Below, one piece after another: positions 17,348 through 25,868 of a stretch of DNA of 64,000 nt (its first letter is position 1; each line of letters begins with the position of its first letter). The stretch is from Candidatus Brevundimonas colombiensis (lineage in GTDB: Bacteria > Pseudomonadota > Alphaproteobacteria > Caulobacterales > Caulobacteraceae), in assembly GCA_029202665.1 (NCBI GenBank), contig CP119326.1, positions 2,728,001 through 2,792,000 on the forward strand, written 5' to 3'. Position numbers and translations under genes: made by a program. Under the pieces are notes generated by a model. The model searched no databases, was not told the origin of the DNA, and worked only from the letters and a program-made list of their open reading frames with translations.

Positions 17348-18495
17348 CCGCCGTCACCCCGCATTCGCCAACGCCTGTCCGTCGATCCCCGCATATCCCG
17401 CGCCTGGGCGTCATCGAACGCTATGTGCTGGTGCAGCAGTCCAAGTCTCTGGCGGTCTCGCTGGCGGTGATCGCCGCCCTGGTCATGCTGATCGACTTCG
17501 TGGAGGTGTCGCGCGGCCTGGGCTCGAACCAGGATCTGTCGGCCGTACGCATCTTCGGCCTGGTGCTGTTGAAATCGCCTTCGGTGATCCTGCAACTGAT
17601 GCCGTTCGTCTTCCTGTTCGGAACCCTGTCGGCCTTCATCGGCCTGAACCGGCGCAGCGAACTGATCGCCATGCGGGCGGCGGGCGTCTCGGCCTGGCGG
17701 TTCGTGCTGCCGGCGGCCGGCATGGCCTTTGTCCTGGGGGTGTTCACGGTGACGGTCCTGGGACCGCTGGCTTCGGCGGGAGATGGCCTCTGGCAGCGCG
17801 AGCGCGCACGCATCTCGGGCACCGCGCCCGGCGGCGATCCCAATGCGGCGATCTGGCTGCGCGAAGGCGACGACCAGCGCCAGATGATCATTCGCGCCGG
17901 TCGGCAGGACCGCGCCAACGCCCGCCTGCTGAATGTCAGCTTCTTCATCTACACCACCGCACCCGGCGGCGGCCGAACCTTCTCGGAGCGGATCGACGCC
18001 AAGTCGGCCTCGCTGAACGCCGGCAGCTGGCGGCTGACCGACGCGGTCGGCGCCCAGATCGGCCAGCGCGCCGTCAGCTATTCCAGCCTGACCCTGGTCT
18101 CCAGCCTGGCCGACGAAGAGGCGTTCGAACGATTCGCCCGGCCGCAGGCGACGCCCTTCTGGTCCCTGCCCAATCAGATCAGCCGAATCGAGAATGCAGG
18201 CTTCACCTCGACCGCCTATCGGCTCCGCTTCCAGCAGCTTCTGGCCACGCCCCTGGTGTTCGCGGCCATGTCGATTCTGGCGGCCGCCTTCTCGCTGCGC
18301 CTGATGCGGCTGGGCGACCTGGCCCGGATGAGCGCGGCGGCCGTGGTGCTGGGATTCGCTTTCTTCTTCCTGAACCAGTTTTCATCGGCCATGGGCTCGG
18401 CCGAGGTCGTGGCGCCCTTCTTCGCCGCGTGGCTGCCGCCCGTTCTGACGGCGCTCGCAGCCTTTACCTTGCTGTTCTATACCGAAGACGGCTAA
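17344..18495 (+). CDS. lptG: LPS export ABC transporter permease LptG
   Basis: 383 residues with the same six-helix plus periplasmic domain layout as LptF. Markers: VIERYVLVQQSKSLAVSL at the start, FIGLNRRSELIAMRAAGVS coupling helix near residue 95-115 (contact to the LptB ATPase), and a C-terminal LGFAFFFLNQFSSAMGSA helix. Overlaps lptF by four bases. lptB and lptA/lptC are not in the window. Confidence 0.95.
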   Translation: MTAVTPHSPTPVRRSPHIPRLGVIERYVLVQQSKSLAVSLAVIAALVMLIDFVEVSRGLGSNQDLSAVRIFGLVLLKSPSVILQLMPFVFLFGTLSAFIGLNRRSELIAMRAAGVSAWRFVLPAAGMAFVLGVFTVTVLGPLASAGDGLWQRERARISGTAPGGDPNAAIWLREGDDQRQMIIRAGRQDRANARLLNVSFFIYTTAPGGGRTFSERIDAKSASLNAGSWRLTDAVGAQIGQRAVSYSSLTLVSSLADEEAFERFARPQATPFWSLPNQISRIENAGFTSTAYRLRFQQLLATPLVFAAMSILAAAFSLRLMRLGDLARMSAAAVVLGFAFFFLNQFSSAMGSAEVVAPFFAAWLPPVLTALAAFTLLFYTEDG

Positions 18496-18528
18496 TCGGG
18501 CGCTCGCTTCTTAGAATACGGATGGCCT

Positions 18529-20982
18529 ATGCAGGGTGATCGCCACGATCGGCGCCGCAACGCTTTCAGAGCAAGGCTTCTCGCCGGCGCCGCCTTGGCC
18601 GCCTGCGCGCCCTTGGCTACGCCGGTCCTCGCCCAGACGACCGCTCCGGCCGTTCAGGTCGCAACGCCGTCCGACGACCTGGCGCCGAGCGCCGTCTATG
18701 TGGACGCCGACAACGCCCAACGCATCGGCGATACGATCGTGGTCAGCGGCACGCCCGAGAACCGCGCCTATGTCCGCACGCGCGGCCATGTGCTGCGCGG
18801 CGAGAGCCTGTCCTACGATCTGAACGCCGGTTCGGCGAAGGGGCAAGGCGATGTCGAGGCCATCGCCCCGAACGGCACGGTGGTCTATGCCAGCCAGCTT
18901 GAGCTGGACCAGAACCTGACCACAGGGGTCGCGGTCGATTTCGCCACGCGGCTGCCGAACGGCGCCAGCCTGATGGCCGCGACCGCCGTGCGCCGCAGCG
19001 AAAACGTCAACGAGCTGAACTACGCACGGTTCACCCCCTGCCCGCTGTGCGACGCCAAAGGCCCGCGCCGGCCCACGATCTCGATCCAGGCGGAGCGTGT
19101 GGTTCAGGACGAGCAGCTTCGCGCCATCCTGTATCGGAACGCCGTCTTCTACATCGGCCCGCTGCCGGTCTTCTACACGCCCTTCTTCGCCCACCCCGAT
19201 CCCTCGGTCGACCGGGCGTCCGGCGTCCTGGTCCCGATCGTCAACTTCGATGAAGGCCGTGGCGTTTCGGTGGAGGTTCCGTATCTCCACGTCGTCTCGC
19301 CCTCCGAGGACTGGCTGATCAGCCCGCAGATCAACACCAAGGTCGCCCCGCTGCTGAACCTGCAATGGCGCCGCCGGTTCGCGAACGGCATGATCGTGGC
19401 GCGCGGCGGCTATACCAACGAACGCAACTTCGGCGACTTCGACATCAACGGCGACGGCCGACTGGAAAGCAACGTCCGCTTCGGCGATCGCGAGAACCGC
19501 AGCTATCTGCTGTCTCACGGAGAATTTGATCCCGCCGGTCCCTGGCGCTTCGGGTTTACGGCCGAGCGGACATCGGACAAGACGCTGTTCGACCGCTACA
19601 GCGTCCACACGCCCTATCAGGACAACGGCCTCTATTACGGCGACCGCCGCCGGCTGATCAGCCAGATCTACGCCGAGCATCAGACCGATCGCTCCTATGT
19701 GTCGGTCGCGGCCTTCTCGATCCAGAGCCTGCGCCTGGACCCGGCCTTCGCCGCCACCGACTTCCGCGACGCCGACGGTTTCAAGGTATTCGAAGACGAC
19801 CACACCCTGCCGCTGGTCGCCCCCCTGATCGACGCGCGGTGGGAGCCGCATGAGCTGGTGATGGGCGGACGGCTGCGGCTGAAGGGTTCGGCGGTGTCGC
19901 TGTATCGCGATCGTTTCGTCGGCGCCCCGATCCTGAACCCCGCAATCGTCCCGCCGGTCACCACGGGCCTGAACGGCGTGGACAGCCGCCGCATCACCGG
20001 CCAACTGGAATGGCGACGCACCGTCATCCTGCCGGTCGGGGTGCGCGTCGAGCCGTTCGTGGACACCCGCGTCGATCTGTATTCCATGTCGGAACTGCCG
20101 CCGATGATGGGAATCGACAGCGACGCCACCATCAGCCGCTCGCGCCTCAGCGCCGGGGTGGACGTGTCCTATCCGCTGATCAAGCGCGCGGGCGACGCCG
20201 ACATCATCCTGGAGCCGGTGGGTCAGTTCTCGGTCTCCAACAAAGTCGATCTGGATCCCCGCATTCCGATCGAGGACGCGCAGGTTCTTGAGCTGGACGA
20301 ATCCTCCCTGTTCCGCATGGATCGCTTCTCCGGCTACGACCTGCTGGAGGGGGGCGCGCGCGTGACCGCCGGCGGACGGGCCACCATCCGTTGGTCCGAA
20401 GGGCGAAAGGCCAGCCTGTTCATCGGCCGCAGCTATCGCTTCCAGCAGCAGGACGACTTCAAGACCTCCATTCCCGACGCGCCCGCGCGCCTCTACGATC
20501 CCACGGGCCTGGCGTCCGAAACCTCGGACTGGGTTGTGCAGGGCGATTTTTCGCCGTCAGACCGTATTCGCAGCTGGTTCCACGCCACCGTGGATGGATC
20601 CGGCGAGGTTCGTCGGGCAGAGGCCGCGCTGGACGGGCGCTGGGGTCGCCGCAACCTGGCCACCGTCAGCTACATTCTGGACCAGTCGAATCCGGTGAAC
20701 GGGCCGCTGAACCGCAACTACGAGTTCGTTCAGCTGGCGGGCCAGCAGTTCCTGTATCGCAACTGGGGCTTCACCGTCGCCGGCATCGCCGATCTGGACC
20801 AGAACGAGATCACCCGGTCAGAGGTGGGGATGCTGTTCGACGACGATTGCCTGCGGTTCGAGCTGGGTTATCGCCGCGACAACACCCGCGCGCGGCCCGG
20901 CGGACCGTCGGAAGGCTTCTATGTGCGCCTAAACCTCGCCACTTTCGGAGGTTCAGGTTATGGACAGGGCGACATGCGTTGA
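18529..20982 (+). CDS. lptD: LPS-assembly outer-membrane protein LptD
   Basis: 817 residues. Signal peptide to about residue 36 (ATPVLAQ), then an LptA/OstA-like beta-jellyroll (YVDADNAQRIGDTIVVSGTP, LRGESLSYDLNAGSAKGQGD), then the 26-strand barrel domain from about 215 that inserts LPS into the outer leaflet. CPLCDAKGPRRPTISIQ around residue 167 carries the paired cysteines expected for LptD disulphides. Only a 33-bp gap separates it from lptG. Confidence 0.95.
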   Translation: MQGDRHDRRRNAFRARLLAGAALAACAPLATPVLAQTTAPAVQVATPSDDLAPSAVYVDADNAQRIGDTIVVSGTPENRAYVRTRGHVLRGESLSYDLNAGSAKGQGDVEAIAPNGTVVYASQLELDQNLTTGVAVDFATRLPNGASLMAATAVRRSENVNELNYARFTPCPLCDAKGPRRPTISIQAERVVQDEQLRAILYRNAVFYIGPLPVFYTPFFAHPDPSVDRASGVLVPIVNFDEGRGVSVEVPYLHVVSPSEDWLISPQINTKVAPLLNLQWRRRFANGMIVARGGYTNERNFGDFDINGDGRLESNVRFGDRENRSYLLSHGEFDPAGPWRFGFTAERTSDKTLFDRYSVHTPYQDNGLYYGDRRRLISQIYAEHQTDRSYVSVAAFSIQSLRLDPAFAATDFRDADGFKVFEDDHTLPLVAPLIDARWEPHELVMGGRLRLKGSAVSLYRDRFVGAPILNPAIVPPVTTGLNGVDSRRITGQLEWRRTVILPVGVRVEPFVDTRVDLYSMSELPPMMGIDSDATISRSRLSAGVDVSYPLIKRAGDADIILEPVGQFSVSNKVDLDPRIPIEDAQVLELDESSLFRMDRFSGYDLLEGGARVTAGGRATIRWSEGRKASLFIGRSYRFQQQDDFKTSIPDAPARLYDPTGLASETSDWVVQGDFSPSDRIRSWFHATVDGSGEVRRAEAALDGRWGRRNLATVSYILDQSNPVNGPLNRNYEFVQLAGQQFLYRNWGFTVAGIADLDQNEITRSEVGMLFDDDCLRFELGYRRDNTRARPGGPSEGFYVRLNLATFGGSGYGQGDMR

Positions 20983-21054
20983 GCATGACGCTTTACGGGG
21001 CGCGACCGCCTGCCCGTCTGGCCGGCGGACCGCTGTGAGGAATCAGGACGAGCA

Positions 21055-22452
21055 ATGGGTTTGATGCGTTATTCGACGGGGGCTGCGCTCGCGGCGCTCC
21101 TGCTCGCCGGTTCGGCCCATGGCCAAACGGCCGCGGCTCGGCCGCAAGGCCCGGCCCGCGCTCCGACGGCGACGCCGCCCCAGGCTCCGGCCCAGGGCGC
21201 TGCGGCCGGCGCGCCGAATCCGGCGGCGGAAGAAGCCCCCACGACCGCCCGCGCCGAGCCCAAGTTCGAAATGGCCGACGGCATCGTCGCCACCGTCAAC
21301 GACAAGATCATCACCGGCTATGATCTGCGTCAGCGGATGCTGATGCTGATCGCCTCGTCGCAGGTCCAGCCGACCGAACAGAACCTGCCGGCGATCCAGC
21401 AGGCGGCGCTGAACGCCCTGATCGAGGACCGCCTGAAAATCCAGGAGATGGCCAAGTTCGAGAGCCTGAAGGTCACCGACGAAGAGGTGGATCAGGAAAT
21501 CGCCGAAATGGCCCGGGCCGCCGGCACGACGCCGGCCAACTATCTGCAGTTCCTGCAGCAGGGCGGCATCCAGCCCGCCGCCTTCCGCGAGAACCTGCGC
21601 ACTCAGATCGGCTGGAGCCAGCTGGTCCCCGGCCGTTTCAACAGCCGCGCCCGCCCCAGCAGCCTGCAGGTCGACCAGGAACTGCGTCGCCTGAACGAGG
21701 CGGCCTCCAAGCCCCAGTTCCTGCTGGGCGAAATCTATATCGACGCCGCCCGTGTCGGCGGCGCCCAGGCCGCGCTGAACGGCGCGCGCCAGCTGGTGCA
21801 GCAGATCATCCAGGGCGCGCCTTTCCAGGCCGTGGCCCAGCAGTTCTCCTCGGCGCCCTCCGCCAATGCTCGCGTGCCGGGCGACGCCGGCTGGGTCGTG
21901 CGCGATTCGCTGCAACCCGCCGTCCAGACCGTGGTCGACCAGCTGCAGGCCGGCCAGCTGTCCAACCCCATCGTGGTCGATGGCGGGGTCTATATCCTCT
22001 ATCTGCGCGACAAGCGTGACGGCGCCTCCACCAGCCTGGTCTCGCTGCGTCAGGTCATGGTCGAGCTGCCCGAGACCGCATCCGAAGCCGATGTCGCCGC
22101 CGCGACGCAGAAGCTTCAGGCGATGCGGACGGGGCTGACCTGCGACAATATCCTGTCGCAAGCCCGCGCGACCGAGGGCGTGATCGGGGCGGACCTTGGC
22201 GAATCCGATGTCGCCAACCTGGCGCCCCAGTTCCAGCAGTTCGCCCGAACCGGCGAACTCGGCGCCGTCTCCACCCCGATTCGCACCCCCCTGGGTCTGC
22301 ATCTGGTCGCCGTTTGCGGCCGACGCGTCGGCGGCCCCGAGGCCCCCAACCGCCAGCAGGTCGAAAATCGCCTGCGGGCGCAGAACCTTCAGGTGCTGGA
22401 GCGGCGCTATCTGCGGGATCTTCGCAGCGACGCCCTGATCGAGTTCAAGTGA
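21055..22452 (+). CDS. surA: Periplasmic peptidyl-prolyl isomerase/chaperone SurA
   Basis: 465 residues. A signal peptide (about 1-22), a long Ala/Pro linker to about residue 70, the SurA N-terminal chaperone domain (ADGIVATVNDKIITGYDLRQ) and a parvulin region (VRDSLQPAVQTVVDQLQAGQ, LSNPIVVDGGVYILYLRDKR). SurA delivers outer-membrane beta-barrels, including LptD, to the Bam complex. The second parvulin-like part (LRQVMVELPE onward) is divergent. SD AGGA seven bases before the ATG. Its stop overlaps the GTG of pdxA. Confidence 0.93.
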   Translation: MGLMRYSTGAALAALLLAGSAHGQTAAARPQGPARAPTATPPQAPAQGAAAGAPNPAAEEAPTTARAEPKFEMADGIVATVNDKIITGYDLRQRMLMLIASSQVQPTEQNLPAIQQAALNALIEDRLKIQEMAKFESLKVTDEEVDQEIAEMARAAGTTPANYLQFLQQGGIQPAAFRENLRTQIGWSQLVPGRFNSRARPSSLQVDQELRRLNEAASKPQFLLGEIYIDAARVGGAQAALNGARQLVQQIIQGAPFQAVAQQFSSAPSANARVPGDAGWVVRDSLQPAVQTVVDQLQAGQLSNPIVVDGGVYILYLRDKRDGASTSLVSLRQVMVELPETASEADVAAATQKLQAMRTGLTCDNILSQARATEGVIGADLGESDVANLAPQFQQFARTGELGAVSTPIRTPLGLHLVAVCGRRVGGPEAPNRQQVENRLRAQNLQVLERRYLRDLRSDALIEFK

Positions 22453-23453
22453 CGTCATCGGTCGCGCCTCTGGTCCTGACGCTGGGCGAACCCGCCGGCG
22501 TGGGACCGGAGATCGTCGCCGCCGCCTGGACCGCCCTGAAAGACGAACCGCTGGCCTTCGCGGTCATCGGCGACGCTGACCTGATGCGCGCACAGGGCGT
22601 TCCGGTTCTGGAGGTCGGCGCGCCCGGCGACAGCGTCGACGGCTTCGCCCGCGCCCTGCCCGTCATCCACCGCCCCCTGCCCGCCCCGGTCGAGGTCGGT
22701 CGCCCCGATCCCGCCAACGCCCTGGCCGTCGCAGACAGCATAGAGGAGGCGGTCGGTTTCGCCCTGTCCGGCGACGCCTCGGGCATCGTCACCGCGCCCA
22801 TCGCCAAGGCGCCCATGTACGCCTCCGGGTTCCGTTTTCCAGGCCATACCGAATTCATCGCCGAACTGACCGCCGATGCGCCTTATGCGGGCACGCGCGG
22901 GCCAGTGATGATGCTGACGGCGCGAGACCTGCGCGCCTGTCTGGTGACCATCCACGTCGCCCTGGATCAGGTTCCCGAACTGGTCACCGCAGAACGCGTC
23001 GCACGCACAGCCCGCGTCGTTCATGAAAGCCTGAAACGCGATTTCGCCATCGCCCGTCCGCGCCTGACCATGGCGGCCCTGAACCCCCACGCAGGCGAAG
23101 GCGGCGCCCTGGGGTTGCAGGAGTTGGACATCCTGATCCCGGTCGCGGAGCAACTGCGCGGCGAGGGCATCGACATCACCGATCCCAAGTCGGCCGACAC
23201 CATGTTCCATGACGAGGCGCGCGCCGCCTATGATGCGGCGATCTGCATGTATCACGACCAGGCCCTGATCCCGGTCAAGACGCTGGATTTCTGGGGCGGG
23301 GTCAATGTCACCCTGGGCCTGCCCGTCATCCGCACCTCGCCGGACCACGGCACGGGTTTCGACATCGCGGGCAAGGGGATCGCCCGGTCGGACAGTCTGA
23401 TCGCGGCCATCCGTCTGGCTTCGGAGATGGCGGCGGCGCGCGCCGCGCGCTAA
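22449..23453 (+). CDS. pdxA: 4-hydroxythreonine-4-phosphate dehydrogenase PdxA
   Basis: 334 residues from a GTG that overlaps the surA stop; an upstream in-frame extension lies inside surA and is ignored. The enzyme oxidises 4-phosphohydroxy-L-threonine in pyridoxal-phosphate synthesis and needs a divalent metal. The three metal-binding His are visible in FPGHTEFIAEL, MYHDQALIPVK and SPDHGTGFDIAGKG. The surA-pdxA-rsmA order is conserved in proteobacteria. Confidence 0.95.
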   Translation: MTSSVAPLVLTLGEPAGVGPEIVAAAWTALKDEPLAFAVIGDADLMRAQGVPVLEVGAPGDSVDGFARALPVIHRPLPAPVEVGRPDPANALAVADSIEEAVGFALSGDASGIVTAPIAKAPMYASGFRFPGHTEFIAELTADAPYAGTRGPVMMLTARDLRACLVTIHVALDQVPELVTAERVARTARVVHESLKRDFAIARPRLTMAALNPHAGEGGALGLQELDILIPVAEQLRGEGIDITDPKSADTMFHDEARAAYDAAICMYHDQALIPVKTLDFWGGVNVTLGLPVIRTSPDHGTGFDIAGKGIARSDSLIAAIRLASEMAAARAAR

Positions 23454-23462
23454 CAGACGGTC

Positions 23463-24272
23463 GTGACCGACCTTCCTTCCCTCCGTGAAACCCTCGACGC
23501 CCACGGCCTTTCGGCCAAGAAGAGCTTCGGCCAGCATTTCCTGCTGGACCTGAATGTCACCCGCAAGATCGTGCGACTGGCGGGCCCGTTCGAGGGCCGC
23601 GCCGTGATCGAAGTCGGCCCCGGCCCCGGCGGCCTGACCCGCGCCCTGCTGGAATCCGACGCCGGTCCCGTGGTTCTGGTCGAGAAAGATCCCCGCTTCA
23701 TTCCCCTGTTGTCCGAACTGGACGACGGTTCCGGCCGCCTGACCCTCGTCGAGGCGGACGCCCTGAAGGTGACGGAGGCTGATCTGGTCTCCGGCCCCGC
23801 CCATCTGGTCTCCAACCTGCCCTATAACGTCGGGACGGCCCTGCTGATCAAATGGCTGACCGGGCCATGGCTGCCCCACAGCCTGACCCTGATGTTCCAG
23901 AAGGAAGTGGCCGAACGCGTCGCTGCGGGTCCCGGCGAGGACGCCTATGGCCGTCTGGCGGTGATTTCTCAGGCCGTCTGCACCGCCCGCATCGTCATGC
24001 ACCTGCCCGCCGCCGCCTTCACCCCGCCGCCCAAGGTCGCCTCCGCCGTGGTGCATCTGGTCCCGCTGGCCGAACGCCCCAGCCCTGAGCGCCTGAAGAA
24101 ACTCGAGCGCGTCACCGCCGCCGCTTTCGGCCAGCGCCGCAAGATGCTGCGCTCCAGCCTGAAGCAACTGGGCGGCGCCGCCCTGTGCGAGGCGGCCGGG
24201 ATCGAGCCTGATGCCCGCGCCGAGACCATCGACGTCGCGGGCTTCCTGCGTCTGGCGGATACTCTGCAGTAG
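23463..24272 (+). CDS. rsmA: 16S rRNA dimethyladenosine transferase RsmA (KsgA)
   Basis: 269 residues, GTG start. SAM-dependent enzyme that dimethylates A1518 and A1519 of 16S rRNA during 30S maturation. Signatures: KKSFGQHFLLD near residue 19, VIEVGPGPGGLTRALL (motif I), DAL at motif IV region and the catalytic NLPYNV. Last gene of the lptF-rsmA operon; the next plus-strand gene has a different composition. Confidence 0.96.
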   Translation: MTDLPSLRETLDAHGLSAKKSFGQHFLLDLNVTRKIVRLAGPFEGRAVIEVGPGPGGLTRALLESDAGPVVLVEKDPRFIPLLSELDDGSGRLTLVEADALKVTEADLVSGPAHLVSNLPYNVGTALLIKWLTGPWLPHSLTLMFQKEVAERVAAGPGEDAYGRLAVISQAVCTARIVMHLPAAAFTPPPKVASAVVHLVPLAERPSPERLKKLERVTAAAFGQRRKMLRSSLKQLGGAALCEAAGIEPDARAETIDVAGFLRLADTLQ

Positions 24273-24283
24273 AATCTAGCGTA

Positions 24284-24739
24284 ATGGGCGATATGGGACA
24301 AAGCTTATCGCCGCCACGCCGCGATCATCGCTGGCCGAGGATCATCTTCTGCGTTGTGATGGCTTTCGGCCTGTTCACGCAGTTTATGCTGGCCGCCTTC
24401 GTCTCCGCGATGAGTCTATCCTGCAATGTCCTCTCGGTCATTCAGCAAGCCCCATGGTTCGCTGGCACATCGAGCGTCGTTCTCCTCTTCTGCACAATCT
24501 ATTGGGGTGCGAGTGTCGCTTTGCGTGCTCTCGGGTACGCCTGCTCTCTGCACTTCATCAACGCAGGATTGATCAGTATCGTGGTTTACGGCGCTCGGGG
24601 TTGCTACCTAAACGTCGATCCTGGTTGGATCGATGTGGATGCTACGTCGACTGGCTTGATGCTGGTTGCGGGAGGGGTGTTGTGCATTGGGGCAGTCTGG
24701 CTTTTGTCCACAATTACTCGACGCCTTCAACCAAGATAG
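24284..24739 (+). CDS. Hypothetical four-helix membrane protein of lower GC
   Basis: 151 residues with four hydrophobic segments (IIFCVVMAFGLFTQFMLAAF, APWFAGTSSVVLLFCTIY, FINAGLISIVVYGARG, GLMLVAGGVLCIGAVWLL) and a basic C-terminus (TRRLQPR). I recognise no family. GC is mid-50s % by eye against high 60s in the genes around it, and codons such as TCT and TTT are common, so it is probably acquired. It fills the gap between rsmA and the aminotransferase almost exactly. Confidence 0.65.
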   Translation: MGDMGQSLSPPRRDHRWPRIIFCVVMAFGLFTQFMLAAFVSAMSLSCNVLSVIQQAPWFAGTSSVVLLFCTIYWGASVALRALGYACSLHFINAGLISIVVYGARGCYLNVDPGWIDVDATSTGLMLVAGGVLCIGAVWLLSTITRRLQPR

Positions 24740-24743
24740 CCTC

Positions 24744-25868
24744 ATGACCGTCGAACCCTTCCGCGCCATCTCCGTCAGTCGCCTGGCCCACCAGCTGAAA
24801 GCCGAGGGCCGGTCGATCATCCATATGGAGTTCGGCCAGCCGTCCACGGGCGCCCCTGCCGCCGCCATCGCCCGCGCCCATCAGGTGCTGGACGCCGACG
24901 CCATGGGCTATTGGGAAAGCCCCGACCTGCGCGCGCGCATCGCTCGGCTGTATGACGAGCGGTATGGCGTCGTCGTCGATCCCGACCGCGTCCTGCTGAC
25001 CTGCGGCGCCTCGCCCGCTCTGGTGCTGGCGCTCAGCACCCGGTTCAAACCCGGCGACCGGATCGCCCTGGCCCGCCCCGGCTATGTCGCCTATCGCAAC
25101 ACCCTGCGCGCCCTGCACCTGGAGCCGGCCGAAATCGCCTGCGGGCCGGAAACGCGGTTTCAACTGACGGCCGATCAACTGCGCGCGCTCGATCCCGCCC
25201 CGGCCGGGGTCATCATCGCCAGCCCCGCCAATCCGACCGGCACCATCATCCCGGACGCCGAACTGGCCGCCATCGCCGATGTCTGCCGCCAGCGCGGCAT
25301 CGCCATCGTCTCGGACGAAATCTATCACGGCCTCAGCTATGTCGGGCCGACGCCTTGCATGCTGCAGTTCGCGCCGGACGCCACGGTGATCAACAGCTTC
25401 TCCAAATACTGGAGCATGGCCGGGTGGCGCCTGGGATGGCTGCTGGTTCCGGAGACACAGGTCCAGGCGGCCCGCGCCTATATCGGCAATATGTTCCTGA
25501 CCCCGCCGTCGCTGAGCCAGCACGCCGGTCTGGTCGCCATGGATGCGGTGGACGAGTTGGAAGGCCACATCCAGACCTATGCCCGCAATCGCGATCTGAT
25601 GCTTCAGGCTCTGCCGACGCTGGGGCTGAAGACAATCGCCCCGCCGGACGGCGCCTTCTACATCTGGGCCGACATCGGCCATCTGACGGACGACAGTGTC
25701 GCCTTCTGCGAACAGATGCTGCGCGACACTGGCGTCGCCACCGCGCCCGGCGTCGATTTCGATCCCGTCGACGGTCGCCGCTTCATCCGGTTCAGTTTCG
25801 CCGTCTCGACCCCCGAGATCGAGGATGCGTTAGGCCGCCTTGGCCCCTGGTTCGCCGCCCGCAGCTGA
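24744..25868 (+). CDS. PLP-dependent class I/II aminotransferase
   Basis: 374 residues from the ATG at 24744 (MTVEPFRAISVSRLA); the 26 residues upstream lie in the end of the preceding gene. Fold-type I markers: HMEFGQPSTGAP at the start, SPANPTGTIIPDAEL, SDEIYHGLSY (Asp and Tyr on the pyridine ring), the Schiff-base Lys in NSFSKYWSMAGWRLGW, and RFSFAVSTPEIEDAL with the carboxylate Arg. The class covers aspartate, aromatic and alanine transaminases; the substrate is open. 3' end overlaps the convergent kinase by 39 bp. Confidence 0.9.
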   Translation: MTVEPFRAISVSRLAHQLKAEGRSIIHMEFGQPSTGAPAAAIARAHQVLDADAMGYWESPDLRARIARLYDERYGVVVDPDRVLLTCGASPALVLALSTRFKPGDRIALARPGYVAYRNTLRALHLEPAEIACGPETRFQLTADQLRALDPAPAGVIIASPANPTGTIIPDAELAAIADVCRQRGIAIVSDEIYHGLSYVGPTPCMLQFAPDATVINSFSKYWSMAGWRLGWLLVPETQVQAARAYIGNMFLTPPSLSQHAGLVAMDAVDELEGHIQTYARNRDLMLQALPTLGLKTIAPPDGAFYIWADIGHLTDDSVAFCEQMLRDTGVATAPGVDFDPVDGRRFIRFSFAVSTPEIEDALGRLGPWFAARS

